DNA from: Helicobacter turcicus
Lineage (GTDB): Bacteria; Campylobacterota; Campylobacteria; Campylobacterales; Helicobacteraceae
NCBI RefSeq assembly: GCF_019711685.1
Contig: NZ_JAIGYQ010000008.1
Location: 1-64,000, forward strand
Length of the DNA stretch: 64,000 nucleotides
Reading direction: 5' to 3'
The notes under the pieces were generated by a model. That model ran no database searches. It had not been told where the DNA came from and was given only the letters and a program-made list of their open reading frames with translations. The position numbers and the translations under genes are program-made. This document shows, piece after piece, positions 36,281 to 44,442 of this stretch (positions are counted from its first letter, which is position 1; each line of letters starts with the position of its first letter).

Positions 36281-37378
36281 ATGTCAAACAAAACAAATAA
36301 AAACCATCGCAGGAAATTTTTGCAAAAAGTAGGTGTAGGAGCAGCAGGAGCATTGCTCATAGGAAATGCACTTTTTGCAAGAGATGAGGCAAGATTTAAG
36401 CAAGAGTCTTTGTCTCTTGGCAAAGAATGGGATAAAACTTTTAAAAAAGATAGCGCAGTTACGCACAAAAAGGTAACTTTTCATAACCGCTATGGAATCA
36501 CACTTGCTGCGGATTTATATCTGCCAAAAAATCTAGCTAAAGATTCTAAACTCCCGGCCATAGCCATAAGTGGTCCCTTTGGTGCGGTAAAGGAGCAATC
36601 AAGCGGACTTTATGCACAAACCCTAGCAAAAAATGGCTTTATTGCTTTAGCTTTTGATCCAAGTTACACAGGAGAAAGTAGCGGAACACCACGTTATGTA
36701 GCTTCCCCTGATATTAATACAGAAGATTTTAGTGCAGCAGTGGATTTTCTAAGTGTTTATCCTAATGTTGATGCTAATAAAATCGGGATTGTAGGGATTT
36801 GTGGTTTTGGAGGATTTGCGATTAATGCAGCAGCAAATGATCCGCGCATTAAAGCAACCCTTGCTTCTACAATGTATGATATGAGTCGTGTGAATGCTAA
36901 TGGGTATTTTGATAAGGAAAATAGTAAGCAGGCAAGAAATAAAAAACGTAAAGAGTTAGCAGAGCAGAGAATTAAAGATTATAAGGCAGGATCTTATACC
37001 TTAGCAGGAGGCGTGGTAGATCCTTTACCAAGTGATGCACCTGAATTTGTGAAAGATTATTATGCGTATTATAAAACAAATCGTGGTTACCACAAACGTT
37101 CCTTAAACTCCAATAGCGGGTGGAATCTCACTGCAAGTTTGCCATTTCTTAACATGCCAATTTTAACTTATAGTGATGAGATAGAGACTGCAGTGCTTTT
37201 AATACATGGAGAAAAGGCGCATAGCAGATATTTTAGTGAAGATGCTTTTAAAAAGTTACAAGGCAGCAATAAAGAACTTTTTATTGTAAAAAATGCTTCA
37301 CACACAGATTTATACGACCAAGTGGATATAATACCTTTTGCAAAAATCACAGAATTTTTTAAGCAGTATTTGGGCTAG
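36281..37378 (+). CDS. Tat-exported dienelactone-hydrolase-like alpha/beta hydrolase
   Basis: The 365-residue protein has a twin-arginine signal with HRRKFLQK at residues 9-16 and a hydrophobic stretch ending LFAR. The alpha/beta-hydrolase fold follows: ISGPFGAVKEQSSGLYAQ with the oxyanion region, the nucleophile elbow GICGFGG with Cys174 in place of Ser, an acid in the segment LTYSDEIETAVLLIHGEKAH, and the catalytic His in NASHTDLYD. A Cys nucleophile is characteristic of dienelactone hydrolases and of related YcjY-type enzymes. It follows the second MerR-type promoter (SD AAGGA). An ester or lactone substrate in the periplasm is expected; the identity is unknown. Confidence 0.8.
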   Translation: MSNKTNKNHRRKFLQKVGVGAAGALLIGNALFARDEARFKQESLSLGKEWDKTFKKDSAVTHKKVTFHNRYGITLAADLYLPKNLAKDSKLPAIAISGPFGAVKEQSSGLYAQTLAKNGFIALAFDPSYTGESSGTPRYVASPDINTEDFSAAVDFLSVYPNVDANKIGIVGICGFGGFAINAAANDPRIKATLASTMYDMSRVNANGYFDKENSKQARNKKRKELAEQRIKDYKAGSYTLAGGVVDPLPSDAPEFVKDYYAYYKTNRGYHKRSLNSNSGWNLTASLPFLNMPILTYSDEIETAVLLIHGEKAHSRYFSEDAFKKLQGSNKELFIVKNASHTDLYDQVDIIPFAKITEFFKQYLG

Positions 37379-37387
37379 AGAGGGAAT

Positions 37388-37963
37388 ATGCAAGCATTGT
37401 TGATTAATGGTAGTAAAAAGTTTGGTAATGATGGTACAAGGCTTAATCACACTTTGCAATCTGTGGCAAAAGAGGTTTTAGAATCTAAGAGTTATAGAGT
37501 GTTAGAGACAAGCATTGATAGGGGCTATTCGCCACAAGAGGAGATTGCAAAAATTGCAGAATCTAATCTTATCATCTATCAAATGCCAGCGTGGTGGATG
37601 GGGGAACCATGGATTGTGAAAAAATACATTGATGAGGTGTATCTTATGGGTGTGGGGGTATTGTTTGCAAATGATGGGAGAAGTTCTGCTAATGAAAGTT
37701 TAAAATATGGAAGCGGTGGGTTAAGTGCAGGAAAAAAAGTTATGCTTAGTGTAACTTGGAATGCACCAAAAGAAGCCTTTGTAGAATCTAGCGGGTTTTT
37801 TGAAGGCGTGGGTGTAGAGGGCGTGTATCTGCATTTGCGCAAAGCGCATGAATTTTGTGGTATGGAGTGGTTACCGATTTTTATGTGTAATGATGTGGTG
37901 AAAAATCCGCAAGTGGAACAATACATAAACGCATATAAAACACATTTGCAAAAGTATTGTTAG
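37388..37963 (+). CDS. mdaB: NAD(P)H quinone reductase MdaB
   Basis: MdaB is a FAD-dependent, two-electron NADPH:quinone reductase that protects Helicobacter from oxidative stress by keeping quinones reduced. The 191-residue sequence shows LINGSKKFGNDGTRLNHTL (flavin phosphate region), LIIYQMPAWWMGEPWIVKKY (isoalloxazine and nicotinamide site), and YGSGGLSAGKKVMLSVTWN. There is no signal peptide. It starts 9 bases after the hydrolase stop, so it is the second gene of the operon driven by the MerR-type promoter and ties the regulon to quinone metabolism. Confidence 0.9.
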   Translation: MQALLINGSKKFGNDGTRLNHTLQSVAKEVLESKSYRVLETSIDRGYSPQEEIAKIAESNLIIYQMPAWWMGEPWIVKKYIDEVYLMGVGVLFANDGRSSANESLKYGSGGLSAGKKVMLSVTWNAPKEAFVESSGFFEGVGVEGVYLHLRKAHEFCGMEWLPIFMCNDVVKNPQVEQYINAYKTHLQKYC

Positions 37964-37991
37964 ATCTGTTGATAACACGAGTTTAAACTCG

Positions 37992-38941
37992 CTAGATTCC
38001 ACTATTAACTCCACCCTTTAAAGCCTTTTTGATTAAGGCTTTCTTTTTTATTTTTGTAAATTTTCTTTGAAGTTTTAAAACGAGCTTAAATGGGGGGCAT
38101 AAATGCTTGTATCTGTCAATTTGGTCTATTTTTAAATTGCAATTCTCAATTTTTGCAATCAAAGCATTAAAAGAATCTTTTGCAAAAAAATTCTCCAAAT
38201 ATTCCATAACTTTTTGCAAATCCGCAATATTTCTAGAGTTTTTCTCTTTATTGTGTGTTGTGGAGCTTTCGTTGTGGGAGTAGTAATATAAAGGCATTGG
38301 AATGTATTTTATTGTTTTAACATAAGAACAATAAGTTAAATTATGTAAAACATCTTCAGCATAGATTAAGCCGCTAAGATTTTTAAGGTTATTTTCGTAG
38401 TTTTTAAGAAAAAGTTCTTTTTTGAAAGCCCTTGACCACATGGGTGTGAAGAGTTCAGTCGGTGCATTTTCGCAAAGCCATAAATGCACAGCCTCATCAA
38501 AACTAAAGCTTGAGATTGCGTTTGTTTTCAAAAAGTTGTGTTCGTGCTTGAGCCACTTACCCTCAAGTTCACAATAACAATCAAAGAATAACCATTCTGC
38601 CCCCCCCCTTCTTTAAAATTTTCATAGACAAGCTCACAAGCATTTAAATCCAAAAAATCATCACTATCTAAAAACATTATAAATTCACTATTTGAAGCTA
38701 AAACACCTCTATTGCGACTTACAAAGGGTCCTAAATTTTGAGAATTTTTTATAATCTTAATACGAGAATCTTTATTTGCAAATTCTTTAACTATCTCCAT
38801 ACTTTTATCCGCACCACAATCATCAACACAAAGAATTTCTATGTCTTTAAGGCTTTGATTTATAGCACTCTCTAAAGTTCTTTTTATAAATTTTTGAGCG
38901 TTATAAATAGGGAGGATTAAAGAAATTTTTGGCTTATGCAT
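37992..38941 (-). pseudogene. Family 2 glycosyltransferase, phase-OFF at a G9 tract
   Basis: The 5' part is a clear GT-A, family 2 domain: KISLILPIYNAQKFIKRTLE, ILCVDDCGADKSMEIV and FIMFLDSDDFLDL. At codon 112 it enters a G9 tract and then stops after 25 out-of-frame residues. With 10 G the frame continues as AEWLFFDCYCELEGKWL and joins the downstream part (SSFSFDEAVHLWLCENAPTE), giving about 316 residues and ending in a Lys-rich tail. Both parts are open, so this is a contingency gene in the OFF state and not a decayed one. The ATG has AAGGA upstream. It is convergent with mdaB and divergent from the aldo/keto reductase. It probably decorates lipopolysaccharide or another surface glycan. Confidence 0.75.
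38600..38608 (-). repeat. G9 tract in the family 2 glycosyltransferase
   Basis: Nine C on the plus strand (G on the coding strand). Ten (or seven) G would restore the reading frame between the two halves of the glycosyltransferase. Confidence 0.88.
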
Positions 38942-39046
38942 TATTTTCCTTATTGTGTAAAAGTGTAATTTAATGCAAAATTATACAAAAATATGTAGAA
39001 TCTGCATTTCTATTTAAAGTGGTAATAACAATACAAAGGTAATCTT

Positions 39047-39859
39047 ATGGAATCTATTATTTTGCATAATGGTGTAGAAATGCCTAATATTGGGCTTGGG
39101 ACTTATAAACTCAAAGGCAAAAAGGGTATAGAGGTTATGCAAAATGCACTTAAACTTGGATATAGGCTTTTTGATAGTGCGCAAATGTATGGAAATGAAA
39201 AGGAGTTAGGGGAGGCGATTAGGAGAGGTGATAGTGATTGCACACTGCAAAGAAAAGAGCTTTTTATCACTACAAAGCTTTCTTGTAATATGTCCTATAA
39301 GAATGCACAGCAGAGTATAGAGCAAAGCCTTGAAAATCTTGGGCTAGATTTTGTAGATTTGCTTTTAATCCACGAGCCTTACCCTAATGCAAAAGAAATG
39401 TATAAAGCCTGTGAGGAAGCTTATCACAAAGGGCTTACACGTGCAATTGGAGTCTCAAACTTTTATGGTAGATTTTTAGAGGATTTTTTAGAATTGATAC
39501 ATATACCCCCTATGCTTAATCAAATTCAAGCGCATATTTTCTTTCAACAACACTCCTTTCATAAACTTTTGGAATCTAAAGGCATACATTTACAAGCTTG
39601 GAGTCCTCTAGCTAGTGGGGGTAATGGAATTTTTACAAACAAAACTTTACAAGAAATTGCTACAACACATAAAAAAAGTGTTGCACAAATTGCATTGCGG
39701 TTTTTACTAGAGAGGGGGATAAGTGTCATTCCAAAGGCTTCCACCCTTGAAAGATTGCAAGAGAATTTAGCAGTTTTTGACTTCTCCCTCACGCAAGCAC
39801 AAAAAGAGGCAATCACACAGCTTGATACTAATAAAAGCCTTTTTGGTTGGGATTGTTAG
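39047..39859 (+). CDS. Aldo/keto reductase
   Basis: A 270-residue NADPH-dependent aldo/keto reductase of the 2,5-diketogluconate/methylglyoxal reductase group. It has the barrel motif GLGTYKLKGKKGIEVMQNAL, the catalytic DSAQMYGNE (Asp and Tyr), the catalytic Lys in ITTKLSCN, LLLIHEPYP with the His, IGVSNFYG and the cofactor-binding VIPKASTLERLQENL. Such enzymes reduce reactive aldehydes, which fits the neighbouring electrophile regulon, but its upstream region lacks the 39-base MerR-type promoter. It has no signal peptide. AAAGG lies 8 bases before the ATG. Confidence 0.92.
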   Translation: MESIILHNGVEMPNIGLGTYKLKGKKGIEVMQNALKLGYRLFDSAQMYGNEKELGEAIRRGDSDCTLQRKELFITTKLSCNMSYKNAQQSIEQSLENLGLDFVDLLLIHEPYPNAKEMYKACEEAYHKGLTRAIGVSNFYGRFLEDFLELIHIPPMLNQIQAHIFFQQHSFHKLLESKGIHLQAWSPLASGGNGIFTNKTLQEIATTHKKSVAQIALRFLLERGISVIPKASTLERLQENLAVFDFSLTQAQKEAITQLDTNKSLFGWDC

Positions 39860-39922
39860 ATTAAAATATTTTTAAGCAATTCTCTGCTTTATTTAAAAAT
39901 CTCAAAATATTAAGGATTAGAA

Positions 39923-40459
39923 ATGTTGATGAAATTTAAAGATAAAGAACCGCAAATTGCGAGTAATGTTCTTATTGCAGAGGGTGCTAAGGTTATTGGC
40001 GAAGTAGAGATTGGAGAGGATTCTAGTGTGTGGTTTAATTGTGTGCTTAGAGGGGATGTTAATTTTATAAAAATTGGTAAGCGCACAAATGTTCAAGATT
40101 TAACAACCTTGCATGTGTGGCATAAAGCTTATGATGCAAATGGAGCAGAGATAGATGCTGGTTATCCTGTGGAGATTGGAGATGATGTAACCATAGGACA
40201 TAATTGTGTGATTCATGCCTGTGTTTTAAAAAATCGTGTTTTAGTGGGAATGCATGCTGTGGTCATGGATGGGGCTGTGATTGAGGAAGATAGCATTGTT
40301 GGAGCTGGAAGTGTTGTAACAAAGGGCAAGAAATTTCCACCCCGCTCGTTAATTTTGGGCAATCCAGCGAAATTTGTAAGAGAGTTAAAGGACGATGAGG
40401 TCGCATTTATCAAGGAATCGGCACAAAACTATGTGCGTTTTAAAAATGCCTTTTTGTGA
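39923..40459 (+). CDS. Gamma-class carbonic anhydrase-like hexapeptide protein
   Basis: A 178-residue left-handed beta-helix protein built from hexapeptide repeats (for example VLIAEGAKVIGEVEIGEDSS and VRVGMHAV-like VLVGMHAVVMDGAVIEEDS). Three His residues at LHVWH, IGHNCVIHA and GMHAVV are placed like the zinc ligands of gamma carbonic anhydrases (YrdA/PaaY/CaiE group). CO2 hydration is plausible, since capnophilic Helicobacter depend on carbonic anhydrases, but acyl- or thioesterase-like functions are also known in the family. AAGGA lies 6 bases before the ATG. Confidence 0.85.
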   Translation: MLMKFKDKEPQIASNVLIAEGAKVIGEVEIGEDSSVWFNCVLRGDVNFIKIGKRTNVQDLTTLHVWHKAYDANGAEIDAGYPVEIGDDVTIGHNCVIHACVLKNRVLVGMHAVVMDGAVIEEDSIVGAGSVVTKGKKFPPRSLILGNPAKFVRELKDDEVAFIKESAQNYVRFKNAFL

Positions 40460-40473
40460 TTCTTAATTGCTAC

Positions 40474-40513
40474 AACATTTTCATGTATAAATGTTTTTAT
40501 GTGTGAAAATGTT
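40474..40513. repeat. 10-bp inverted repeat upstream of lctP
   Basis: AACATTTTCA and TGAAAATGTT are exact reverse complements separated by 20 bases, about 105 bases before the lctP start. There is no T run, so it is a poor terminator for the preceding gene. A bipartite operator or an RNA hairpin in the lctP leader are the alternatives. Confidence 0.55.
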
Positions 40514-40618
40514 ACTTTATCTTTATGCACAATTGTTGATTTTATTTGCCCTCAATAATTTTTAATTTTTCTTACATTACACTAAAAAGATAATAAATAA
40601 TTTACTTTAGGAGTGATT

Positions 40619-42262
40619 ATGTGGCAACAAGTCGTTGATCCTATGGGGAATATTTGGCTAAGTGCAGCAGTGGCATTTCTGCCTATTTTGTGCTTTTTGT
40701 TTTGTTTGCTTGTCTTTAAGCTTAAAGGTTATCAAGCGGGATTTCTAACCGTTGTTTTGGCTTCTATCTTGGCATTTTTTGCTTATGGAATGCCTTTTTC
40801 ATTAATCGGGGCTAGTTTTGTGCAAGGTTTCGCGCAAGGAATGTGGCCTATTGCGTGGATTATTATTGCAGCGATTTTTCTTTATAAACTTTCTGTTAAG
40901 TCGGGTTCGTTTGAAGTGATTAAGCAGAGTGTTATGTCTATCACACCTGACCATAGAATCCAAGTGATTTTAATAGGTTTTTGTTTTGGTTCATTTTTGG
41001 AGGGAGCTATTGGTTTTGGGGGACCTGTTGCTATTACTGCGGCTTTGCTTGTTGGGCTTGGATTGAAGCCTTTGTATGCAGCGGGGCTTTGTTTGATTGC
41101 AAATACTGCTCCTGTTGCTTTTGGCGCGGTTGGGATTCCAATTATTGCTATGAGTAATTTAGTAGGAGTTGAGCAATATGCGGTCTCTGCAATGGTTGGT
41201 AGAATGCTAGTGCCATTAAGTTTAACAGTGCCATTTTTTATTGTGTTTTTAATGGACGGATTTAAGGGTATTAGAGAAACATTTCCAGCAATTTTTGTTG
41301 CAGCAGTTAGTTTTACAGCAACGCAGTTTGTAAGTTCTAACTATTTGGGTGCAGAATTGCCCGATATTGTTTCAGCGATTGTTTCTCTTGCTTGCACAAC
41401 TTTGTTTTTAAAATTTTGGTCTGTTAAAAATGTTTTTAGACTTGATGATGTCAAAGATTTTTCAAACCATAGCCAACTTGAATTTGGTAAAATTTTTAAA
41501 GCTTGGTTGCCTTTTATTTTATTGATTCTATGTATTGTTGTTTGGACACAGCCTTGGTTTAAAGCACTCTTTGCTAAGGGAGCAATTTTTGATTACACAC
41601 AAGTTACAATCGCATTTAATAATATTCAAGGCGGTATTGTGGATATGAATGGTAAGCCTATTGGATTGAGTTTGCCGATTAATTTTGTGGCATTGCAAGC
41701 AGGAACGGCGATTTTACTTGCGGCATTTTTAACTATTTTCTTTTTAAGAATCAAAGCAAGTGATGCGAGTGAGTGCTTTTGGGATACACTAAAAGAAATG
41801 GCGATTCCTTGTATTACAATTGGTTTAGTTGTTGCTTTTGCCTTTATTGCAAAAAATTCTGCTATGAGTGCGACTTTGGGATATGCTTTTGCGCAAACAG
41901 GTAATGCTTTTGCATTCTTTAGTCCTGTGATTGGCTGGATTGGTGTTTTCTTAACAGGAAGTGATACAAGTGCAAACTTGCTTTTTGGTCCTTTACAACA
42001 AGTAACTGCTAGAGAGCTAGGAATCGGCGAAGCATTATTTTTAGCAGCAAATTCAGTAGGTGGAGTTGTTGGTAAAATGATTTCGCCACAATCTATTGCT
42101 ATTGCGTGTGCGGCAGTAGGGCTTGTAGGGCGCGAGTCAGATTTGTTTAAATTTACACTTAAATATTCTGTTGGATTTATTATTCTTATAGGAATTTGGA
42201 CATTAATTATTGCAACATTCTTAAGTGGGATTATTCCTGAAATTGTGCCTTTAGCACGATAG
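40619..42262 (+). CDS. lctP: L-lactate permease
   Basis: A 547-residue inner-membrane transporter of the LctP family with about 13 hydrophobic helices. Typical segments are GFCFGSFLEGAIGFGGPVAI and ANTAPVAFGAVGIPIIAM near the middle and FLTGSDTSANLLFGPLQQV near the C-terminus. It imports lactate with protons. The start at 40619 follows AGGAG by 5 bases; a GTG two codons earlier lies inside that site. It leads the lactate operon with lutA, lutB and lutC, as in H. pylori. Confidence 0.94.
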   Translation: MWQQVVDPMGNIWLSAAVAFLPILCFLFCLLVFKLKGYQAGFLTVVLASILAFFAYGMPFSLIGASFVQGFAQGMWPIAWIIIAAIFLYKLSVKSGSFEVIKQSVMSITPDHRIQVILIGFCFGSFLEGAIGFGGPVAITAALLVGLGLKPLYAAGLCLIANTAPVAFGAVGIPIIAMSNLVGVEQYAVSAMVGRMLVPLSLTVPFFIVFLMDGFKGIRETFPAIFVAAVSFTATQFVSSNYLGAELPDIVSAIVSLACTTLFLKFWSVKNVFRLDDVKDFSNHSQLEFGKIFKAWLPFILLILCIVVWTQPWFKALFAKGAIFDYTQVTIAFNNIQGGIVDMNGKPIGLSLPINFVALQAGTAILLAAFLTIFFLRIKASDASECFWDTLKEMAIPCITIGLVVAFAFIAKNSAMSATLGYAFAQTGNAFAFFSPVIGWIGVFLTGSDTSANLLFGPLQQVTARELGIGEALFLAANSVGGVVGKMISPQSIAIACAAVGLVGRESDLFKFTLKYSVGFIILIGIWTLIIATFLSGIIPEIVPLAR

Positions 42263-42271
42263 GGTAAAACA

Positions 42272-43009
42272 ATGAAAAAAGTGTATTTTTTTGCTACCTG
42301 CTTAGGTAGTGCAGCAATGCAGGAGATGGTTGTCAATGCTATCAAGCTTTTGCGCAAAGAAGGTGTAGAGGTGATTTTTAAAAAAAATCAAACCTGTTGT
42401 GCGCAACCTTCTTTTAATTCTGGGTATTTTAAAGAAAGTAAAGAAGTTGCGCTCTACAATATTGAGCAATTTAGAGAGGATTTACCAATTATTGTGCCTA
42501 GTGGTTCTTGTGCGGGAATGATGAGCCATGATTATTTGAATCTTTTTAAGGGAGATAAGGATTTTCCGCTTGTAGAACGTTTCTCTAAGCGTGTGTATGA
42601 GCTAAGTCAATATTTAGATTCCGTATTAAATGTGGAATATGAAGATAAGGGTGGGGAGGTTAAAGTCGCTTGGCATTCTAACTGCCATGCTTTGCGTATC
42701 CAAAAAAGTGTAGAATCTAGTAAGAATCTCATAAGAAGGCTTAAGAATGTTGAGCTTGTGCCATTAGAGTTTGAAGAAGAATGTTGCGGGTTTGGTGGGA
42801 CATTTTCTGTTAAAGAGCCCGAGATTTCAAATGCAATGGCAATGCAAAAAATCAAAGATATTCAAAGAAGTGGAGCAGAATATCTAATTAGTGGTGATGG
42901 AGGCTGTCTTTTAAATATTAAAGGCACAATGCAAAAATTAGGTGTTGATGTGCGCGGTTTGCATTTGTATGACTTTTTGCAAAAGCGATTAGAGGGAGTG
43001 GCACTATGA
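42272..43009 (+). CDS. lutA: Lactate oxidation subunit LutA (LldE)
   Basis: LutA, with LutB and LutC, oxidises L-lactate to pyruvate. The 245 residues contain two CCG cysteine domains that coordinate Fe-S or haem-like groups: TCCAQPSFNSGY with PSGSCAGMM, and WHSNCHALRIQ with ECCGFGGTFSVK. It is cytoplasmic and probably peripheral to the membrane. It starts 9 bases after lctP and overlaps lutB by the ATGA arrangement. Confidence 0.93.
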   Translation: MKKVYFFATCLGSAAMQEMVVNAIKLLRKEGVEVIFKKNQTCCAQPSFNSGYFKESKEVALYNIEQFREDLPIIVPSGSCAGMMSHDYLNLFKGDKDFPLVERFSKRVYELSQYLDSVLNVEYEDKGGEVKVAWHSNCHALRIQKSVESSKNLIRRLKNVELVPLEFEEECCGFGGTFSVKEPEISNAMAMQKIKDIQRSGAEYLISGDGGCLLNIKGTMQKLGVDVRGLHLYDFLQKRLEGVAL

Positions 43010-44442
43010 GTTCAAAAATTTCCCACGAAGAGATTGTGCATACAAAGTTAAATGATACGCAAATGCGTGAAAATCTAAATGTTGCAATGCACACTTTGCA
43101 AAGAAATCGTCTAAAAATCATTGATGAGAAGTTTGAGGATTGGCAAGGCTTGCGCAAAAAGGCAGAACAGGCAAAGAATAATGCATTGATGAGTCTTGAG
43201 GAACGCCTTTTAGAGTTTGAAACAAATGCTACAAAAAATGGAATTCAAGTGCATTGGGCTTCTAGTAGCAATGATGCTTGTGAGATTATCTATACCCTTA
43301 TGAAGGAGAAAAATATTACAAAGATTCTTAAGGGTAAATCTATGGCAAGTGAGGAAATTGGTCTAAACCATTACCTTCAAGCCAAAGGAATTAGCGCAAT
43401 TGAGACAGACTTAGGAGAGTTAATTTTACAGCTTAATGGCGAAACACCCGTGCATATTGTAGTTCCAGCAATACATAGGAATCGTTATGAGGTGGGCAAG
43501 ATTTTTCAAGAGAAGCTTAATGCTCCTTTGGAATCTGAACCAGAAAAACTAAATGCCATTGCAAGAAAGCACTTAAGGGATGAATTTGAGGGTCTACAAA
43601 TGGGCTTAAGTGGAGTTAATTTTGCAATGTCCAAAGAGGGAGCATTTTGGCTTATTGAAAATGAAGGCAACGGCAGAATGTGCACTACTGCTCCAGATAT
43701 TCACATTGCTTTATGTGGGATTGAAAAGGTTATGGAGAGCTTTGAGGATGCGGCAACTATGGTGCATTTGCTAACACCATCTGCAACAGGACAATTTATC
43801 CCAACTTATAACAACATTATTACAGGACCGCGCAAAAATGGAGATTTAGATGGACCAAAAGAAGTGCATATCGTGCTTTTTGACCATCATAGAAGTGATA
43901 TGTTAGCGCATAAAGATTATTTTGAAGCATTGCGTTGTATTCGCTGTGGAGCTTGTATGAACTTTTGTCCCGTGTATGATAAGATTGGCGGACATACCTA
44001 CCAAACAATTTATCCCGGACCTATTGGGGAGGTGATTAGCCCAAATCTTTTTGGGATTGACGAAACAGGAGATATTTTGAGCTTTTGTTCTTTATGTGGG
44101 CGTTGCTCTGAAGTGTGTCCAGTGAAAATTCCTTTAGCGGATTTAATTAGAAAATTAAGAAGTAATAAAGTTGGACAAGGGGAGAATCCACCTCTTGGCA
44201 CAAGCGCATTAGAATACGACAAAGCAGAATCTAGTGCAATGCAGAATTTTGCAAGGTTTGCGACAAATGGAGCCATTTGGCGTTTTTCACTCTCTAAGGC
44301 ACATTATTTTAATGGAATCTTGCATAAATTTAAAGATTCTTTGCCAGTGGTTAAAAAGTGGAGTGCTTTTAAGGAGCTTCCACAAATTAAGCTTGATTTA
44401 TATAAAGAGATTCAAAAAATAGATGGGGTGATTTATGAGTAG
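43006..44442 (+). CDS. lutB: Lactate oxidation iron-sulfur subunit LutB (LldF)
   Basis: The 478-residue protein has an N-terminal LUD domain (WASSSNDACEIIYTLMKEKN, and ITKILKGKSMASEEIGLNHY) followed by two 4Fe-4S motifs: CIRCGACMNFCPVYD near residue 312 and CSLCGRCSEVCPVKIP near residue 363. The YTPS-like DIHIALCGIEKV marks the LUD region. It overlaps lutA by four bases and lutC by eight, so the three subunits are translated together. Electrons are expected to go to the quinone pool. Confidence 0.94.
   Translation: MSSKISHEEIVHTKLNDTQMRENLNVAMHTLQRNRLKIIDEKFEDWQGLRKKAEQAKNNALMSLEERLLEFETNATKNGIQVHWASSSNDACEIIYTLMKEKNITKILKGKSMASEEIGLNHYLQAKGISAIETDLGELILQLNGETPVHIVVPAIHRNRYEVGKIFQEKLNAPLESEPEKLNAIARKHLRDEFEGLQMGLSGVNFAMSKEGAFWLIENEGNGRMCTTAPDIHIALCGIEKVMESFEDAATMVHLLTPSATGQFIPTYNNIITGPRKNGDLDGPKEVHIVLFDHHRSDMLAHKDYFEALRCIRCGACMNFCPVYDKIGGHTYQTIYPGPIGEVISPNLFGIDETGDILSFCSLCGRCSEVCPVKIPLADLIRKLRSNKVGQGENPPLGTSALEYDKAESSAMQNFARFATNGAIWRFSLSKAHYFNGILHKFKDSLPVVKKWSAFKELPQIKLDLYKEIQKIDGVIYE

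Noticed and set aside
38942-39046. Third copy of the MerR-type promoter before the aldo/keto reductase
   Set aside because: No TTGACA-19-TATAAT arrangement or ACACT/AGTGT dyad is present there.
41626-42357. 243-residue open frame on the minus strand
   Set aside because: It lies antisense to lctP and lutA, whose conserved motifs fix the coding strand; the antisense frame has low complexity and no recognisable domain.
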